Below are positions 5,815-6,189 of a stretch of 6,189 bases of DNA, piece by piece (positions within the stretch are counted from its first letter, which is position 1; every line of letters starts with the position of its first letter). This stretch comes from an uncultured Roseovarius sp. (GTDB lineage: Bacteria; Pseudomonadota; Alphaproteobacteria; Rhodobacterales; Rhodobacteraceae): NCBI GenBank assembly GCA_913055965.1, contig CAJXKX010000134.1:1-6189 (forward strand), written 5' to 3'. Below the pieces are notes generated by a model. That model made no database searches. It was given only the letters and a program-made list of their open reading frames with translations, and had not been told where the DNA came from. Position numbers and translations under genes: made by a program.

Positions 5815-6189
5815 TCAGGCCGCCATCAGCTTGGTCTGCAGCTTGGGCGGCATGACCGCGACCATCTGCTCCTGCACGTTGCGGCCCGATTCACCGCGCG
5901 CGATGTTGCGCAGCCCCGAGATGACCATCTCGCGATAGACGGTCTCGGAGGCGCTGTAGCCTTCGAGCTTGGACAGGATCGGGCCGAAGAGGACATTGGC
6001 GACGAACGCGCCGTAGAGCGTGGTCAGCAGCGCCACCGCCATCGCCGGGCCGATCGCCTTGGGATCGGACATGTTGCCCAGCATCTGCACCAGCCCGATC
6101 AGCGTGCCGATCATGCCCATGGCGGGGGCGATGTCGATCCAGCCGCGGATCACCTCGTGGATCTCGTCATGGCGGGTCTTCATCGCCTT
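5815..6189 (-). CDS. motA: Flagellar stator protein MotA/PomA, C-terminal half (5' end outside the window)
   Basis: The minus-strand frame is open to the right edge, giving 124 residues of a protein that is usually about 250-290 long. MotA/PomA is the membrane subunit that surrounds MotB and pushes on the rotor protein FliG. Seen: the third membrane helix with DIAPAMGMIGTLIGLVQML, whose proline matches E. coli MotA P173, a short loop MSDPKA, and the fourth helix IGPAMAVALLTTLYGAFVANVLF, whose proline matches P222. A cytoplasmic tail ends KLQTKLMAA. The GPAMAVALLTTLYGA signature and NMSDPKAIGPAM loop are PomA-like. The true start and the first two helices, with the charged FliG-contact loop, lie beyond the window. 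The ATG at 6183 is internal, because similarity continues across the edge. The gene is followed after 13 bp by motB and is almost certainly co-transcribed with it. Confidence 0.93.
   Translation of the reverse strand, partial: KAMKTRHDEIHEVIRGWIDIAPAMGMIGTLIGLVQMLGNMSDPKAIGPAMAVALLTTLYGAFVANVLFGPILSKLEGYSASETVYREMVISGLRNIARGESGRNVQEQMVAVMPPKLQTKLMAA

Noticed and set aside
4875..5855. A 326-residue plus-strand open frame antisense to motB
   Set aside because: Leu/Gly/His/Arg-rich translation with no family match. It is explained as the reverse complement of MotB codons.
1..6189. CRISPR arrays, tRNA or rRNA genes, insertion sequences, attachment sites
   Set aside because: No spaced direct repeats, tRNA-like cloverleaf, rRNA sequence, transposase or terminal inverted repeats were seen. 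Coding sequence fills nearly the whole window.

Overview
This window is a GC-rich (about two-thirds G+C) bacterial stretch dominated by flagellar genes. The family types are those of the gammaproteobacterial-style polar flagellum: FlhA, an FlhF-like protein, sigma-28 FliA, the filament cap FliD and a PomAB/MotAB stator. The flhA-flhF-fliA order, the very high GC, the short ATGA overlap and a neighbouring hydantoinase B fragment fit an alphaproteobacterium of the Rhodobacterales that carries a horizontally acquired 'Fla1'-type system. That assignment is inference: the sequence contains no taxonomic marker gene.

Layout. Positions 1-391 (minus strand) hold non-flagellar sequence: the start of a small membrane protein running off the left edge, preceded by only the last ~58 codons of a hydantoinase B/oxoprolinase gene. 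At about 380-395 the sequence switches abruptly to the last ~257 codons of flhA on the plus strand. Both genes lack their 5' parts and meet head to head, so this is a breakpoint from a real rearrangement or a chimeric join. From there the plus strand reads flhA' - flhF-like - fliA, closely packed, with an 11-nt gap and then a 4-bp ATGA overlap. After a 53-bp convergent gap with a small hairpin, the minus strand (read right to left) holds motA (5' end outside the window), motB, a GC hairpin with a T run, and fliD.

How the parts work together. FlhA is the export-gate platform of the flagellar type III secretion system. FlhF normally sets the site and number of polar flagella. FliA directs late flagellar transcription. 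FliD caps the growing filament. MotA/MotB form the ion-driven stator that turns the rotor. In this window flhA cannot encode a working export gate, because the whole membrane domain is missing, and flhF and fliA are cut off from whatever promoter lay upstream of intact flhA.

No clearly new system is visible. The points most worth checking are the hyuB/flhA breakpoint, an FlhF-like protein that keeps the P-loop but lacks the later GTPase motifs, the absence of flhG/fleN between flhF and fliA, a sigma-28 factor with an altered promoter-recognition segment, a MotB that seems to carry a duplicated periplasmic segment, and a hairpin overlapping a sigma-28-like promoter just ahead of fliD.
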